Of a stretch of 64,000 bases of DNA, positions 39,050 through 50,310 are shown one piece after another. This DNA is from Blochmannia endosymbiont of Camponotus (Colobopsis) obliquus. GTDB lineage: Bacteria > Pseudomonadota > Gammaproteobacteria > Enterobacterales > Enterobacteriaceae. The position numbers were made by a program, and so were the translations under genes. The stretch lies in contig NZ_CP010049.1 of assembly GCF_000973545.1 (NCBI RefSeq), forward strand, positions 248,001 to 312,000, read 5' to 3'. The notes under the pieces are model-generated. The model had not been told where the DNA came from. It made no database searches and saw nothing but the letters and a program-made list of their open reading frames with translations. The number at the start of each line of letters is the position of its first letter. Position 1 is the first letter of the stretch.

Positions 39050-40216
39050 CTAAGAATGTGATTTTAAGCCTGCAGCATCTTTTAGTATCTCTGCTTTGTC
39101 TGTTTTCTCCCATGAAAAATGTTCTCGTCCAAAATGACCATAAGCTGCTGTTTGAAGATATATGGGTTTGAGTAAATCTAGCATAGTAATTAATCCATAT
39201 GGACGTAAATCAAAAAATTTGTTTATTAGTATAGTTAGATTTTTAATTGAAATTTTTTCTGTACCAAAAGTTTCTATATTTATAGAAATTGGTTGTGTCA
39301 TGCCAATAGCATAGGATATTTGAATTTCACAACGATCTGCTAAACCTGCTGCTACTATATTTTTTGCTATATATCTTGCTCCATAAGATGCTGATCGATC
39401 AACTTTAGATGGATCTTTTCCTGAAAGTGCTCCACCTCCATGTCTAGCCATCCCTCCATATGTATCAACAATATTTTTTCTTCCAGTTAGTCCACAATCG
39501 GCTATAGGTCCACCAATAATAAAACGACCTGCTGGATTAATGAAAAATTTAGTTTTATAGGATAACCATTTAGTTGGTAGGACTGGTTTGATGATTTCTT
39601 CCATAACAGCTTCTCTTAAAGTTGATAGAGATATGTTTTGAGTATGTTGAATAGATAAGACAACAGTTTTTATTCCAATTATTTTGTTATTTTTATATAT
39701 AAAAGTGACTTGGCTTTTAGCGTCTGGTCGTAACCAAGGTAACGTGCCATTTTTACGTACTTTTGATTTACGTGCTACTAAAAGATGTGCATAAGTTATT
39801 GGTGCTGGCATTAATACATTTGTTTCATTAGTAGCATAACCAAACATTGATCCTTGGTCACCAGAACTTTGCTGGAATGGATCATTATGATTTGTATTAC
39901 GATTAATATCAGGTGATAATTGTTTGCTTATTATATTTAGAATTGTACAAGAGTTTGCATCAAATCCCATATCGGCATGTATATAACCAATATTACGAAT
40001 AGTATTGCGTGTAATTTCTTCAATATTTACGTGTGCATTGGTAGTTATTTCACCACCTATTAATACTATGCCAGTTTTTATATAAGTTTCGCATGCAACT
40101 CGTGATTTAGGATCTTGTTCTATAATAGCGTCTAATATGCTATCAGAAATTTGATCTGCAATTTTATCTGGATGTCCTTCTGAAACTGATTCAGATGTAA
40201 ACAAATTTTCAGTCAT
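39050..40216 (-). CDS. metK: S-adenosylmethionine synthetase
   Basis: MetK makes SAM from methionine and ATP. The 388 residues (384 in E. coli) contain [17 protein letters not shown] with the ATP-site His15, [14 protein letters not shown], the mobile-loop hexapeptide context [11 protein letters not shown], the [26 protein letters not shown] stretch, and [22 protein letters not shown] is used by YafS and other methyltransferases. It is divergent from speB across 510 bases; speA, normally nearby, is missing. Confidence 0.97.
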   Translation of the reverse strand: MTENLFTSESVSEGHPDKIADQISDSILDAIIEQDPKSRVACETYIKTGIVLIGGEITTNAHVNIEEITRNTIRNIGYIHADMGFDANSCTILNIISKQLSPDINRNTNHNDPFQQSSGDQGSMFGYATNETNVLMPAPITYAHLLVARKSKVRKNGTLPWLRPDAKSQVTFIYKNNKIIGIKTVVLSIQHTQNISLSTLREAVMEEIIKPVLPTKWLSYKTKFFINPAGRFIIGGPIADCGLTGRKNIVDTYGGMARHGGGALSGKDPSKVDRSASYGARYIAKNIVAAGLADRCEIQISYAIGMTQPISINIETFGTEKISIKNLTILINKFFDLRPYGLITMLDLLKPIYLQTAAYGHFGREHFSWEKTDKAEILKDAAGLKSHS

Positions 40217-40726
40217 AATTTTTATGCCTTGAATTTATTAATTTTGAGATAACTTTTATATAAAGTTATTAATGTTATAGAGTTATTTTATGATATTGTA
40301 TGAATATTTTATTTACATGTAAAATATATTCGTTTATTTAAGTTTTTTTAAATATACATGATTTAATTCACAACACAAATGATATCATATAGATATTTTT
40401 ATTGAAATTATCAATTTTTTATTTTTAAATTTTTTGGATTATTGATATGAAGGTTACAGGATAAATATTAGTAATTTGTAAAATATAATATTAGTTATCT
40501 AAATTTATTAAAAATGTTAAAGGGTAAATTTTATATGTTTTATTTCATTACATGGTATACTATTTTATATAACGTATAATTATATTTTTATATATACTAT
40601 TAATTTTTTTTAACGATTTTTTATAGTAAAATATGTGATGTAAGTTTTTAGGTTTCATTAGTAATGTTGGAGAGTATTTGTTATAATTTATACTAATAAA
40701 TATTTGACCAGCAAATTGCAATTAAT
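40217..40726 (+). other. Divergent promoter region between metK and speB
   Basis: 510 bases of AT-rich sequence separate metK and speB. No speA (arginine decarboxylase) remnant was recognised, although speA precedes speB in E. coli. I saw no riboswitch-like element upstream of metK. Confidence 0.5.
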
Positions 40727-41647
40727 ATGAATCATTTTATTAATAATTACGAAATGTCTTTAATAATGTCTAACGCCTTTAGTTTTTTGCGATTACCACT
40801 AGAATTTAGTCCATATGATATGGATTATGATTGGGTTATTACGGGTATTCCATTTGATTTAGCTACATCTGGTCATTCAGGTAGTAGGTATGGTCCTTCA
40901 GCGATTAGACAAGTTTCTACACATCTTGCTTGGGAAAGATGTCGTTGGCCATGGAATTTTAATATAAACGATGTACTTAAAATAGTGGACTGTGGGGATT
41001 TAATTTTTGAAACTGGAAATGTTGAAAATTTAACTAGTAAATTACAATTTCATGCAGAACAATTGTTAGCATCTAATAAGCGTATGTTATCGTTTGGTGG
41101 AGATCATTATATTACTTTGCCATTATTGCGATCTTATGCAAAATTTTTTGGCAAAATATCCATATTGCATTTTGATGCGCATACTGATTCTTATGTTTGT
41201 AATAATAAGTATGATCATGGTACTATATTATTTCATGCATTAAATGAGGGTTTAATAGATCCTGTTCATTCAGTGCAGTTTGGAGTTCGTACTGTTCATC
41301 ATCAAAATCATGGGTTTACTATATTTAACATGCAACAAATTTTTAAATATAAAATTGATTATATGATATATAATATTAAAAAAATCTTTGCTGATAAACC
41401 AGTTTATTTAACTTTTGATATTGATTGTTTAGACCCTTCTGTTGCTCCTGGTACTGGCACTCCAGTAATTGGTGGTTTAACTACTTGTTATGTACTTGAA
41501 TTGTTACGTGGTTTGCAATCATTAAATATTATTGGCATGGATCTGGTAGAAGTATTACCATCACATGATTATGCCCAAATTACTGCTTTAGCAGCTGCTA
41601 CATTAGCATTAGAGTTGCTTTATATTCAAGCAGCAAAAAGAACATAA
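40727..41647 (+). CDS. speB: Agmatinase
   Basis: SpeB hydrolyses agmatine to putrescine and urea with a binuclear manganese centre. The 306 residues equal the E. coli length. All metal-binding motifs of the ureohydrolase family are present: [18 protein letters not shown], and [17 protein letters not shown], followed by [22 protein letters not shown] at the N-terminus supports the start. The enzyme that makes agmatine (SpeA) is not adjacent and not in this window. Confidence 0.96.
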   Translation: MNHFINNYEMSLIMSNAFSFLRLPLEFSPYDMDYDWVITGIPFDLATSGHSGSRYGPSAIRQVSTHLAWERCRWPWNFNINDVLKIVDCGDLIFETGNVENLTSKLQFHAEQLLASNKRMLSFGGDHYITLPLLRSYAKFFGKISILHFDAHTDSYVCNNKYDHGTILFHALNEGLIDPVHSVQFGVRTVHHQNHGFTIFNMQQIFKYKIDYMIYNIKKIFADKPVYLTFDIDCLDPSVAPGTGTPVIGGLTTCYVLELLRGLQSLNIIGMDLVEVLPSHDYAQITALAAATLALELLYIQAAKRT

Positions 41648-42513
41648 TATACATGTTTTTTATTTTTAAATGTTTGGAAGTGTTTTGCATATATAAATTG
41701 TGTGAGTGTTTTGTGGTTTTGATTTTAAAAAAATTTTGAGTCATATTGTGATGACATGCAACATTTATGTTCTTAGTTTTTAATTATTTTAGCATAATGT
41801 TTAAATTATTGTAGATATAGATCTGATGTAGATATATAGGTCAATATAGGTAAAACGTATTAGTGCATCAATAATAGTAAGTTATAGTTATTATGTGATT
41901 TTTTTTTGCTTTGTCGCGATGTTGAACATTATAATATATGATGTTAATTTTTTATAAGCAATTGAGTGATTAGTTTTTTGATTTAATGTTATCAAGAGTT
42001 TAGTGATATATAGTTTTATATTATAAGACTTGTATAATATTAAGTGTTATTTTTATAATATAATTATAATAATAGAATAATCTTGGGGTAACGAGGATTA
42101 ATGTATGTATATTATTGTATGTTTTTGCATGTTATATAAATCTAATATAATGTAATGTTACTTTAGCGACTATTTAATATTATAATATTTGTAATAAGTT
42201 AGTAGTAGCAGTGTTCACTTAATCTTGATGATAAGTATTATCATTTTTGTCTTGTATTTTTAGTTTTTGTCATAAGTATTTGCTTTATTTAATTTATTAT
42301 AGAGTTTTTTTTTCAGTGAGATATTTGTGTATTTTATGTTTTTATTGTATAAAAAAGTTTTTTAATTTTTAACAAGTTGTTTGTTTTATGTTTATTTACA
42401 TATAATTTAGGTTCTTAAAGATTTACATTGCATATATGTCATTTTGTTGTGATTTAAATACAAGTATAAACTAATTAATGTTTTACGTATCTTGCATATA
42501 GAGGATTTACTGT
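41648..42513 (+). other. Gene-free spacer between speB and pgk
   Basis: 866 bases without a credible gene. E. coli has tktA and epd in this interval. I searched for epd and transketolase motifs in all frames and found none. It contains the promoter of the pgk-fbaA unit. Confidence 0.55.
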
Positions 42514-43692
42514 ATGGATATTATTAAGATGACTGATTTAGATTTAATGAATAAACGTGTTCTTATTCGTTCTGATCTAAATGTTCCTATAAAGAATGGA
42601 GAAATTGTTTCTGATGCACGCATACGTGCATCATTTCCCGCTATTATAACTGCTTTAAAGCAGAAAGCATGTGTTATGGTAGCGTCCCATCTTGGACGTC
42701 CTACTGAAGGAGAATATAATAGTAAATTTTCTTTAGAACCGGTAGCTAATTATTTGAAAATGAAATTAGCTGATCATGCAGTAAATGTGCGTTTTGTTAA
42801 AGATTATCTTGATGGTATAACTATAAGTGCAGGAGAATTGGTGTTATTGGAAAACGTACGTTTTAACAAAGGTGAAAAAAAGGATGATGAAGTGTTGGCG
42901 AAAAAGTATGCTAAATTGTGCGATATTTTTGTTATGGATGCTTTTGGTGTTGCCCATCGTGTACAAGCGTCTACTCATGCATTAGCTAAATTTGCTCCAG
43001 TTTCTTGTGGAGGACAATTGTTGTTAAGTGAAATAGAAGCATTGAGCAAAGTATTAGATAACCCATCTCGACCCATGGTCGCTATTGTTGGAGGATCTAA
43101 GGTATCAACTAAATTAACTGTTTTAGAATCTTTATCAAAAGTTGCTGATTATTTAATAGTAGGAGGTGGTATTGCTAATACTTTTATTGCCGCTCAAGGT
43201 AATAATGTAGGAAAATCTTTATATGAAGAAGAGTTAGTATCGACAGCTCGTCGATTGTTGGAGAATTGTGATATACCCATACCTATTGATGTACGTGTAG
43301 CTACAGAATTTTCTGAAACTTCTTGTGGAATTCTGAAATATATTGATAATATTGAGGATAACGAACAAATATTAGATTTAGGAGATTCTTCTATTAAACA
43401 AATAACGAAAATTATTAAAGATGCTAAAACTATTATTTGGAATGGTCCTGTTGGAGTTTTCGAATTTCCTAATTTTCGTTATGGTACAGAAGTTATCGCC
43501 AAGACTATTGCTCAAAGTAATGCATTTTCTGTAGCTGGTGGTGGAGATACATTGATGGCTATTGATTTATTTGGTATTGCAGATCAAATTTCTTATATTT
43601 CTACTGGTGGTGGAGCGTTTCTTGAATTTGTTGAGGGTAAACATTTTCCATCAATAGCTATGCTTGAAGATCATATAAAATATTTATATTAG
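42514..43692 (+). CDS. pgk: Phosphoglycerate kinase
   Basis: PGK transfers phosphate from 1,3-bisphosphoglycerate to ADP in glycolysis. The 392 residues are close to E. coli (387). Conserved segments are [74 protein letters not shown], and the nucleotide site [11 protein letters not shown] with [10 protein letters not shown]. fbaA follows after 78 bases as in E. coli; epd, usually upstream, is missing. Confidence 0.97.
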   Translation: MDIIKMTDLDLMNKRVLIRSDLNVPIKNGEIVSDARIRASFPAIITALKQKACVMVASHLGRPTEGEYNSKFSLEPVANYLKMKLADHAVNVRFVKDYLDGITISAGELVLLENVRFNKGEKKDDEVLAKKYAKLCDIFVMDAFGVAHRVQASTHALAKFAPVSCGGQLLLSEIEALSKVLDNPSRPMVAIVGGSKVSTKLTVLESLSKVADYLIVGGGIANTFIAAQGNNVGKSLYEEELVSTARRLLENCDIPIPIDVRVATEFSETSCGILKYIDNIEDNEQILDLGDSSIKQITKIIKDAKTIIWNGPVGVFEFPNFRYGTEVIAKTIAQSNAFSVAGGGDTLMAIDLFGIADQISYISTGGGAFLEFVEGKHFPSIAMLEDHIKYLY

Positions 43693-43770
43693 TCATTTTA
43701 TCATTTAATTTGTTTTATGTTATTGTAATTTATACATCGTGATGTTTAATTATATAGGTAGTGCGTTAAG

Positions 43771-44847
43771 ATGGTTAAAATTTCTAATTTTATACATCCT
43801 GGAGTTATAACAGGAGATGAGGTGCAAAAAATATTTGCTGTTGCTAAAAAAAATAATTTTGCATTACCAGCAATTAATTGTATAGGTACAGATTCAATTA
43901 ATGCAGTATTAGAAACGGCCGCTAAGGTTTCTTCGCCGATTATTGTACAATTTTCTAATAGTGGTTCTGCTTTTATGGCTGGCACTGGTTTAAAATTTCA
44001 AGACCAAACTGCATCTATACTTGGTGCTATTTCTGGTGCGTTACATGTTCATCGGGTGTCTGCTTATTATGGCGTTCCTGTAATTTTACATACTGATCAT
44101 TGTGTAAAAAGTAAATTATCGTGGCTTGATGGTTTATTAGATGCGAGTGAAAAGCATTTTGCTATTACAGGTAAACCTTTATTTTCTTCTCATATGATAG
44201 ATTTATCTGCAGAATCTTTAGAAGATAATTTAGAAATTAGCGCTAAATATTTAGTTCGTATGTCTAGATTAAAGTTAACTTTGGAAATAGAGTTAGGTTC
44301 TACTGGTGGAGAAGAGGATGGTATTGATAATAATTATTTAGATCAATCTACATTGTATACTCATCCAAAAGATGTTGCATATGCGTATGAAAAATTAAGT
44401 GTAATTAGCCCAAGGTTTATTATAGCAGCATCTTTTGGCAATGTGCATGGTGTATATAAATCAGGAAACATTAGATTAATGCCAGAAATTCTCGATCATT
44501 CACAAAAATATGTTACTCAAAAATTTGGCGTACCAGAAAAATTTTTAAATTTGGTTTTTCATGGTGGTTCTGGATCTACTTTGAAAGATATTAAGCGAGC
44601 GATTGGTTATGGTGTTGTGAAAATAAATATTGACACTGATATGCAATGGGCTTCCTGGGAAGGGGTTTTAAAATATTATGAAAAAAACAAATTATTTCTT
44701 CATAGTCAATTAGGTAATCCAAAAGGCATTGATTTACCGAACAAAAAATTTTATGATCCACGCATTTGGATTCGTGCTGCTCAATTATCAATGATCGAGC
44801 GTTTGGAATCAGTCTTTAAAGATTTAAATGCTATTAATGTTTTATAA
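43771..44847 (+). CDS. fbaA: Fructose-bisphosphate aldolase, class II
   Basis: FbaA is the zinc-dependent aldolase joining or splitting fructose 1,6-bisphosphate. The 358 residues match E. coli (359). The catalytic/zinc motifs are VILHTDHCVKSKL, LEIELGSTGGEEDG, FGNVHGVYK and NLVFHGGSGST, and the phosphate-binding KINIDTDMQWA. It is in an operon with pgk. A 235-base gap precedes rpiA. Confidence 0.97.
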   Translation: MVKISNFIHPGVITGDEVQKIFAVAKKNNFALPAINCIGTDSINAVLETAAKVSSPIIVQFSNSGSAFMAGTGLKFQDQTASILGAISGALHVHRVSAYYGVPVILHTDHCVKSKLSWLDGLLDASEKHFAITGKPLFSSHMIDLSAESLEDNLEISAKYLVRMSRLKLTLEIELGSTGGEEDGIDNNYLDQSTLYTHPKDVAYAYEKLSVISPRFIIAASFGNVHGVYKSGNIRLMPEILDHSQKYVTQKFGVPEKFLNLVFHGGSGSTLKDIKRAIGYGVVKINIDTDMQWASWEGVLKYYEKNKLFLHSQLGNPKGIDLPNKKFYDPRIWIRAAQLSMIERLESVFKDLNAINVL

Positions 44848-45082
44848 TAATGTATAGGGTATTTAAATTAATTTAGTTGTTAATAGACAATAATTTATTT
44901 TTTGTATTTTTGAAAAAATTTCTGATTTGATATGTAACTCCTAATTATGTTTCATCGGGTTAAGCTGTTAATTTAAAAACGACACTTTGTGATTATACAT
45001 TATATAAATATAAAAGTAAATTATTTTAGTAATAATACTTTGGGATCCTCGCATATAATAAGGATATATAAAAGGAGTTTAT

Positions 45083-45739
45083 ATGAAAAAAAATGTATTT
45101 AAAGAGGCAGTGGGATGGGCAGCATTAAATTATATTCAACCTGAAAGTATTGTAGGTGTTGGTAGTGGTTCTACTGTTTCTTATTTTATTAAAGCTCTTT
45201 CTACTGCTAAAACTTTTATCAAAGGAGCGGTGTCTAGTTCTGATATTTCGTCAGTTAAATTGAAAAAATTAGGTATTACTTTATTTGACCTTAATGATAT
45301 TGATACACTAGATGTTTATGTTGATAGTGCTGATGAAATTAATAAGAATATGCAAATGATTAAGGGTGGTGGTGGTGCTTTAACTAGAGAGAAAATAATT
45401 GCGGCTGCAGCATGTAGATTTATTTGTATTATAGATATTAGCAAGCGAGTAGATATTTTAGGTAATTTCCCATTACCAGTAGAGGTAATTCCAATGGGAC
45501 GTTCTTTTGTATCACGTGAATTAAGACGTTTAGGTGGTTACCCAAAATATCGATGTGGTGTTATAACGGATAATGGAAACAATATATTGGATGTTTATAA
45601 TTTGAAGATATTTGATGCTGTTATGTTAGAGGAAAAAATTAATAATATTCCTGGTGTAGTAACAGTTGGAGTGTTTGCGCGTCGGGTTGCAGATGTGGTG
45701 TTGATTGGTAGTGATAAAGGTGTGGAAATAATTGATTAG
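45083..45739 (+). CDS. rpiA: Ribose-5-phosphate isomerase A
   Basis: RpiA interconverts ribulose 5-phosphate and ribose 5-phosphate in the pentose phosphate pathway. The 218 residues (219 in E. coli) show [55 protein letters not shown] with the catalytic acids and Lys, and the end [16 protein letters not shown] strong AAGGAG ribosome-binding site (45072-45077) fixes the ATG at 45083. The E. coli neighbours serA and argP are absent. Confidence 0.97.
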   Translation: MKKNVFKEAVGWAALNYIQPESIVGVGSGSTVSYFIKALSTAKTFIKGAVSSSDISSVKLKKLGITLFDLNDIDTLDVYVDSADEINKNMQMIKGGGGALTREKIIAAAACRFICIIDISKRVDILGNFPLPVEVIPMGRSFVSRELRRLGGYPKYRCGVITDNGNNILDVYNLKIFDAVMLEEKINNIPGVVTVGVFARRVADVVLIGSDKGVEIID

Positions 45740-45974
45740 TTTTATTATTGTGAATGATAATGGAAATATTACATTATTATTGGATATTAAAATAGATTTT
45801 TTTATGTTTTGTTTTATTTCTATATAATTTTAGTGTTTAAATTTTAAAATATTATTAACAAGCATTTTGATTGATATTAGACATATGTTTTATTTGTATA
45901 ATTCTTTAGTTTTATGAAGTTTATTAAAAATTTTATAATGATAGTCATCAATGTCATTGTACAACTATAGTATT

Positions 45975-46580
45975 TTATTTTTTATTATGCCAAATCCAGT
46001 GGTAGGATGGGGTGATTATTTCAGGTAATGCTATATCCCGTGGTGTTGTAGGTATATTTTTTTTGCTTAATTGGCAATCATACGCGAGTCCTATAGGAAT
46101 GAAAGTATGATTTTTTTGCCAATTTTTTAAAATAATATCGTAAAAACCACCACCTGAACCAAGTCTATTACCATATTGGTCAAACGCTATTAATGGCACA
46201 AATAGAATATCTATTTTTTTTTTGTCAATTAAAGTGTTTTGATTCCATTGAGGTTCTTGAATATTAAATTGGTTTTTTATTAAGGGAGTGGTATGAGTAT
46301 ATTCAGAAAATATTAAATTTTTAGATTTATTTGAATTTTTTACTACGGGTAAAAAAATTTTTTTATTATTTTGCAGTAATTTATTGATTAATAAGTTGGT
46401 ATTAATTTCATTGTTAAAAGACATAAATAATGCAATAGTTTTTGCTTGTTTTATAAAATAACTATTTATAATATATTTCGTTATTTTATGTGCAGCTATG
46501 TTTTTTTGTTGCGTTGTTTGTTTTCTTCGTATAGAACGAAAATGTTCTCTTAGAGCATTACGTTTTAAATATTTGTTCAT
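45975..46580 (-). CDS. ygfA: 5-formyltetrahydrofolate cyclo-ligase
   Basis: YgfA (Fau) converts 5-formyl-THF to 5,10-methenyl-THF with ATP, recycling folate. The 201 residues (about 182 in the short E. coli form) include FMSFNNEINTNLLI, PVVK, VPLIAFDQYGNRLGSGGGFYD (phosphate/ATP-binding), and PIGLAYDCQL. In E. coli it follows zapA with the 6S RNA gene between them; here 241 bases lie between, with no recognisable 6S RNA. Confidence 0.92.
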   Translation of the reverse strand: MNKYLKRNALREHFRSIRRKQTTQQKNIAAHKITKYIINSYFIKQAKTIALFMSFNNEINTNLLINKLLQNNKKIFLPVVKNSNKSKNLIFSEYTHTTPLIKNQFNIQEPQWNQNTLIDKKKIDILFVPLIAFDQYGNRLGSGGGFYDIILKNWQKNHTFIPIGLAYDCQLSKKNIPTTPRDIALPEIITPSYHWIWHNKK

Positions 46581-46821
46581 ATATTAATTTTGTTATTAAA
46601 TATAATTAAGTGAATGTTTAAAAGAATTATATTGATTTGTTATGTGTAAAATGTTTAAGGAAATATTGCATATTTTAGGTAAAATTTTATATTATTAATT
46701 ATCTGTAATTATTATATTTTAATATGATAATAATTTGAAATTTTTTATTTATGATATATAAGATATTAGCATGATATTGTTTTGTTTTGCCTATCTATAA
46801 AAATAGGTTGAGTTATTGTTA

Positions 46822-47151
46822 TTACTTAAAATTAATATTAATACTTTCAGTGATTAAATGATGTTTAATAAGCAATTGTTCAATTGTTTCTTGAAGTAGA
46901 CGAATGTGTTTTTCCATATTATTTGCATATGCTTTTATTTTATTTTTTTCTTCTTCTAGTTCATGACATATATTTAATGCAGTAATAAAGGCTAAATGTT
47001 CGGTATTAGTTATTTTACTACGTTCTTTAAGAATATTTAAACGATTATTAAGATTTGCAGCAGCTTTAGATAAAGCGTTTTGTTGGTTAGGAGGGCAATT
47101 AACTTTTAATGCACGACCGCAAAGATGAATTTCTATAGTTTCCAGAGACAT
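46822..47151 (-). CDS. zapA: Cell division protein ZapA
   Basis: ZapA crosslinks FtsZ filaments at the division ring. The 109 residues equal the E. coli length. The N-terminal FtsZ-binding domain (IEIHLCGRALKVNCPPNQQNALSKAA with NLNNRL) and the C-terminal coiled coil (ELEEEKNKIKAYANNMEKHI, QETIEQLL) are clear. It is divergent from ubiH; ygfB and pepP, which lie between in E. coli, are missing. Confidence 0.95.
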   Translation of the reverse strand: MSLETIEIHLCGRALKVNCPPNQQNALSKAAANLNNRLNILKERSKITNTEHLAFITALNICHELEEEKNKIKAYANNMEKHIRLLQETIEQLLIKHHLITESININFK

Positions 47152-47591
47152 TTTTAATTTTCCCTTTTGTTTTAATTATTTATAATTTTTTATAGATTGA
47201 TAAATCAAATGTTGATTTTGATTAATAAGTGCATATTTGTCAATTTTATTAATGTTCGGATAATAATATTGTTTAAATATATCATGTATATACTAGTTTT
47301 TATAAAAATTATAAAGATTTTATATGATATAATATCTTAAAGTAATTTAATATTTTATTAAGAATGGAGTTTATTTATTTTTATTTTTAAATATTATGTG
47401 TGTATAGTTACATAAAATAAAATTATATATATTATGTAGCAATAAAATTTTAAGATATTTGAATAAAAATGTTTTGATAGATATTCTTAATATAGATTGC
47501 TAACATAAATGATTTTTATTTTTATAAATTATTATCTTAATTGTTATTTATACATTAATGTTATAATAAGTATGTGAAATTGGGTTTATAA
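47152..47591 (+). other. Divergent promoter region between zapA and ubiH
   Basis: 440 AT-rich bases. E. coli ygfB and pepP are missing from this interval and leave no recognisable trace. No RNA gene or repeat was seen. Confidence 0.5.
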
Positions 47592-48770
47592 ATGTCAATT
47601 GTCATTAATGGTGGCGGTGTTGTTGGTGTTTTTTTAGCATTAATACTTTCGCGATTAACCAAAGGTAAAATGAGAATTAATTTAATTTCTGCTCATTTAT
47701 TTGAGGATGCTAAACATCCTAGTTTTGATTCGCGTACTATAGCATTAACTTGGGGAACATATTCTGCATTAGATTCAATAGGGATATGGTCTTTTTTATC
47801 ACCTTATGCTACTGTTATTAAAAAGATAGAGATTAGTAATTATTTAAATAACGGGAAAATTATTATTTCTGCTAGCGATTATAAATTATTATTTTTAGGT
47901 TATGTAATTGAATTACGTAAAATTAAACTTAGTTTATTGGATTTATTATGTTGTTCTTTAAATATAAAGTTGTATTGTCCTGCTATTTTAAAAAAAGTTG
48001 AACGTAAAGACAATGTCAATAAGGTTGTGTTGGATGATGGTTCAGAAATATGTTCTAAATTATTAGTAGTTGCTGATGGTTCTCATTCGTCTTTAGCTTT
48101 TAAATGTGGTATTCGCTGGGATAAATATAATTATCGACAAATTGCAGTAATTAGTAACATAATTACTACATTACCTCATAATTATAGTGCTTTTGAAAAA
48201 TTTACTGAATACGGTTCACTAGCATTATTACCGATTGCTCATGGTCATAGCTCTCTTATCTGGTGCTGTCCAGAAAAATGGAAGGAAGAAATATCTTCTT
48301 GGAAAATACAACAATTTTGTAAAGTATTACAAGATATTTTAGGGATGCGTTTGGGACTTATAATGGATACGGGGCAACGTAATTATTATTCATTATGTTC
48401 ATATATTGTCGAAAAACCTATCGCTCATAGATTGGTGTTAATAGGCAATGCTGCGCAAACTTTGCATCCTTTTGCAGGGCAAGGTTTAAATCTTAGTTTA
48501 CGAGATGTTATGGCTTTAGCAAAGGTTTTGGCAGCAGCTAGTGTGCGTGGCGACGATATAGGGGATTATGTTGTATTAAATAAGTATTATCAAAATAGAA
48601 TATTGGATAGAAAGATAACAGTGAATTATATAGATAAAATAGTACGTTTGTTTAGTGATAGACGTTGCCCATTAATTTTATTTAGAAATCTAGGTTTTTT
48701 TGTTGTGTCTCATAGTTCATTATTACATAATTTATTCAAACAATTTATTTTTTCTTGGATTGTTCGTTAG
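47592..48770 (+). CDS. ubiH: 2-octaprenyl-6-methoxyphenol hydroxylase UbiH
   Basis: UbiH is a flavin monooxygenase adding a ring hydroxyl in ubiquinone synthesis. The 392 residues equal the E. coli length. FAD motifs are kept: the dinucleotide-binding INGGGVVGVFLAL at the N-terminus, VADGSHSSLA (DG motif), and GNAAQTLHPFAGQGLNLSLRDV (GD-like motif) near residue 280-310. The protein ends FSWIVR, similar to E. coli GWVAR. It is 32 bases upstream of its paralogue ubiI. Ubiquinone is the electron donor of the Cyo oxidase in this window. Confidence 0.95.
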   Translation: MSIVINGGGVVGVFLALILSRLTKGKMRINLISAHLFEDAKHPSFDSRTIALTWGTYSALDSIGIWSFLSPYATVIKKIEISNYLNNGKIIISASDYKLLFLGYVIELRKIKLSLLDLLCCSLNIKLYCPAILKKVERKDNVNKVVLDDGSEICSKLLVVADGSHSSLAFKCGIRWDKYNYRQIAVISNIITTLPHNYSAFEKFTEYGSLALLPIAHGHSSLIWCCPEKWKEEISSWKIQQFCKVLQDILGMRLGLIMDTGQRNYYSLCSYIVEKPIAHRLVLIGNAAQTLHPFAGQGLNLSLRDVMALAKVLAAASVRGDDIGDYVVLNKYYQNRILDRKITVNYIDKIVRLFSDRRCPLILFRNLGFFVVSHSSLLHNLFKQFIFSWIVR

Positions 48771-48802
48771 TTTAATGTTTGGTTTGATTGTAAGAATTAT
48801 GT

Positions 48803-50002
48803 ATGCAAGTACAAATATTTGATATTATTATAAGCGGCACAGATATAGTTGGTTTAACTTTAGCTTGTGCTCTTGCTAATAAATTTCGGGTAGCTATTTT
48901 ATGTAATCGAAATTTTGAAAACAACAATGTTATACAATTGTCTAATGTTGGTGTTTCAATTATTAGTATTGCTAATAGTGAATTTTTAAAAATTTTACAT
49001 GTTTGGAATAATAATATTATACGTGCATCAAATCCTTATTACGGTATAGAATGTTGGGAACAAAATAATTTTGGAAAAATTATTTTTGATGGTTCTCAAT
49101 TAGAGAACAAGCATTTTGGATATATTATTGAAAAAAAAATTATTGAAGAAGCATTGTGGCATCGCATCAAGCAATTAACAAATATTAGTTTAATTCATTA
49201 TAGATTTTTACAAAATATTGCTATAAGTAAAAATAAAGTATTGATTACTTTTGATAATGTTTATTCTTTGTCTGGTAGTTTATTTTTTGCTGCCGATGGT
49301 GTTCATTCTTTTTTGCGACGATTTTATAGTATTCCATTATTTTTTCATGATCATCAGAACTATATTTTGTGGGCTAATATTTATACAGAAAATATTCATG
49401 GAAATATTATTAGAACAGTTATTAATAAAGATGGATTACTGATTTTTTTGCCTTTAAATGATCCTCATATGTGTTGTATGTTGTGGTTATTGTCTTTTGA
49501 TGTATTACAATCAAAATTATCCTTTTCTAAAGAACAATTTAATACTGAACTTATGTTAATTTTTGGTGTAATTTTAGGTAGGTGTATATTGTATGGTACA
49601 AGACAATATAGTGCATGTAATATTCAATGTGTAAAGGATTTTGTGCAATCTCGATTAGTTTTGTTAGGTGATGCCAGTTATACTATATATCCGTTATTAT
49701 TTGGATATGAAATTAATTTATGTTTTATGGAAGCTAAAAGTTTACTTGAAGAAATAATAAGATTACAAAGACAAAAACAAGATATAGGTTATTTTTGTGA
49801 TTCAGGATCTTACAATATTAAACGTAGGCAGGAAATTTTTCGATTATTTATTTTTATAAATATGATGCGTACATTTTTTTACGGTAGTTGTCGAGTAAAG
49901 AGGTTGATGAGATTATGTAGTTTTCAATTGATTAATAGATCGTCATGTATAAGATTACGATTGATTAGGAAGATTATGGGATTTGATAATTTTGTCTTTT
50001 AA
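48803..50002 (+). CDS. ubiI: UbiI (VisC)-type ubiquinone hydroxylase with eroded FAD motifs
   Basis: In E. coli UbiI hydroxylates C5 of the ubiquinone ring precursor. Length (399 residues) and order match UbiI: VGLTLACALANKFRVAIL, GIECWEQNNFGKI, FAADGVHSFLRRF, FLPLNDPHMCCMLW, QKQDIGYF. Two FAD motifs are altered. The GxGxxG loop GGGMVG of E. coli is GTDIVG here, so the middle Gly is Asp. The GDAAHTIHPLAGQG block is GDASYTIYPLLFGYE, losing the AGQG. The frame is open and the rest is conserved, so it may be a weak enzyme, or at an early stage of decay, or compensated by UbiH. Probably cotranscribed with ubiH. Confidence 0.88.
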   Translation: MQVQIFDIIISGTDIVGLTLACALANKFRVAILCNRNFENNNVIQLSNVGVSIISIANSEFLKILHVWNNNIIRASNPYYGIECWEQNNFGKIIFDGSQLENKHFGYIIEKKIIEEALWHRIKQLTNISLIHYRFLQNIAISKNKVLITFDNVYSLSGSLFFAADGVHSFLRRFYSIPLFFHDHQNYILWANIYTENIHGNIIRTVINKDGLLIFLPLNDPHMCCMLWLLSFDVLQSKLSFSKEQFNTELMLIFGVILGRCILYGTRQYSACNIQCVKDFVQSRLVLLGDASYTIYPLLFGYEINLCFMEAKSLLEEIIRLQRQKQDIGYFCDSGSYNIKRRQEIFRLFIFINMMRTFFYGSCRVKRLMRLCSFQLINRSSCIRLRLIRKIMGFDNFVF

Positions 50003-50310
50003 TAGATTGCGGTAATATTAAGAAGATAATTGTTGTATAATTTTATTAAAAGTTTAATTTAGTTAAATAGATAATAAAATAATCATATATGAATAATATA
50101 GGTTTATTATTTTAATTATTAAAATTGTTAGTTATGTTATATTGATTTAATTTTATAAAATATTAATCATATTCACGTCGTTTAATATATTTTTATGTTT
50201 ATTTAATGACGTAAAAAAAATTTTTAATTTTGTTTTGTAAAACATGATTTTTGTGTGATGAATGTAAATAAATTATTTAATTTTATATTGTGTGTTGTAG
50301 TTCTTATTTT
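50003..50310 (+). other. Spacer between convergent ubiI and ygfZ
   Basis: 308 AT-rich bases. In E. coli the gcvTHP glycine-cleavage genes follow ubiI; no trace is recognisable. No convincing terminator hairpin was found for either gene. Confidence 0.5.

Noticed and set aside
40217-40726. SAM riboswitch upstream of metK
   Set aside because: No conserved SAM-I or SAM-II type core could be seen; enterobacteria use MetJ, and no clear MetJ boxes were recognised.
46795-46815. Hairpin CCTAT/ATAGG next to the zapA stop as a terminator
   Set aside because: The stem is only five base pairs and neither strand has a T run after it.
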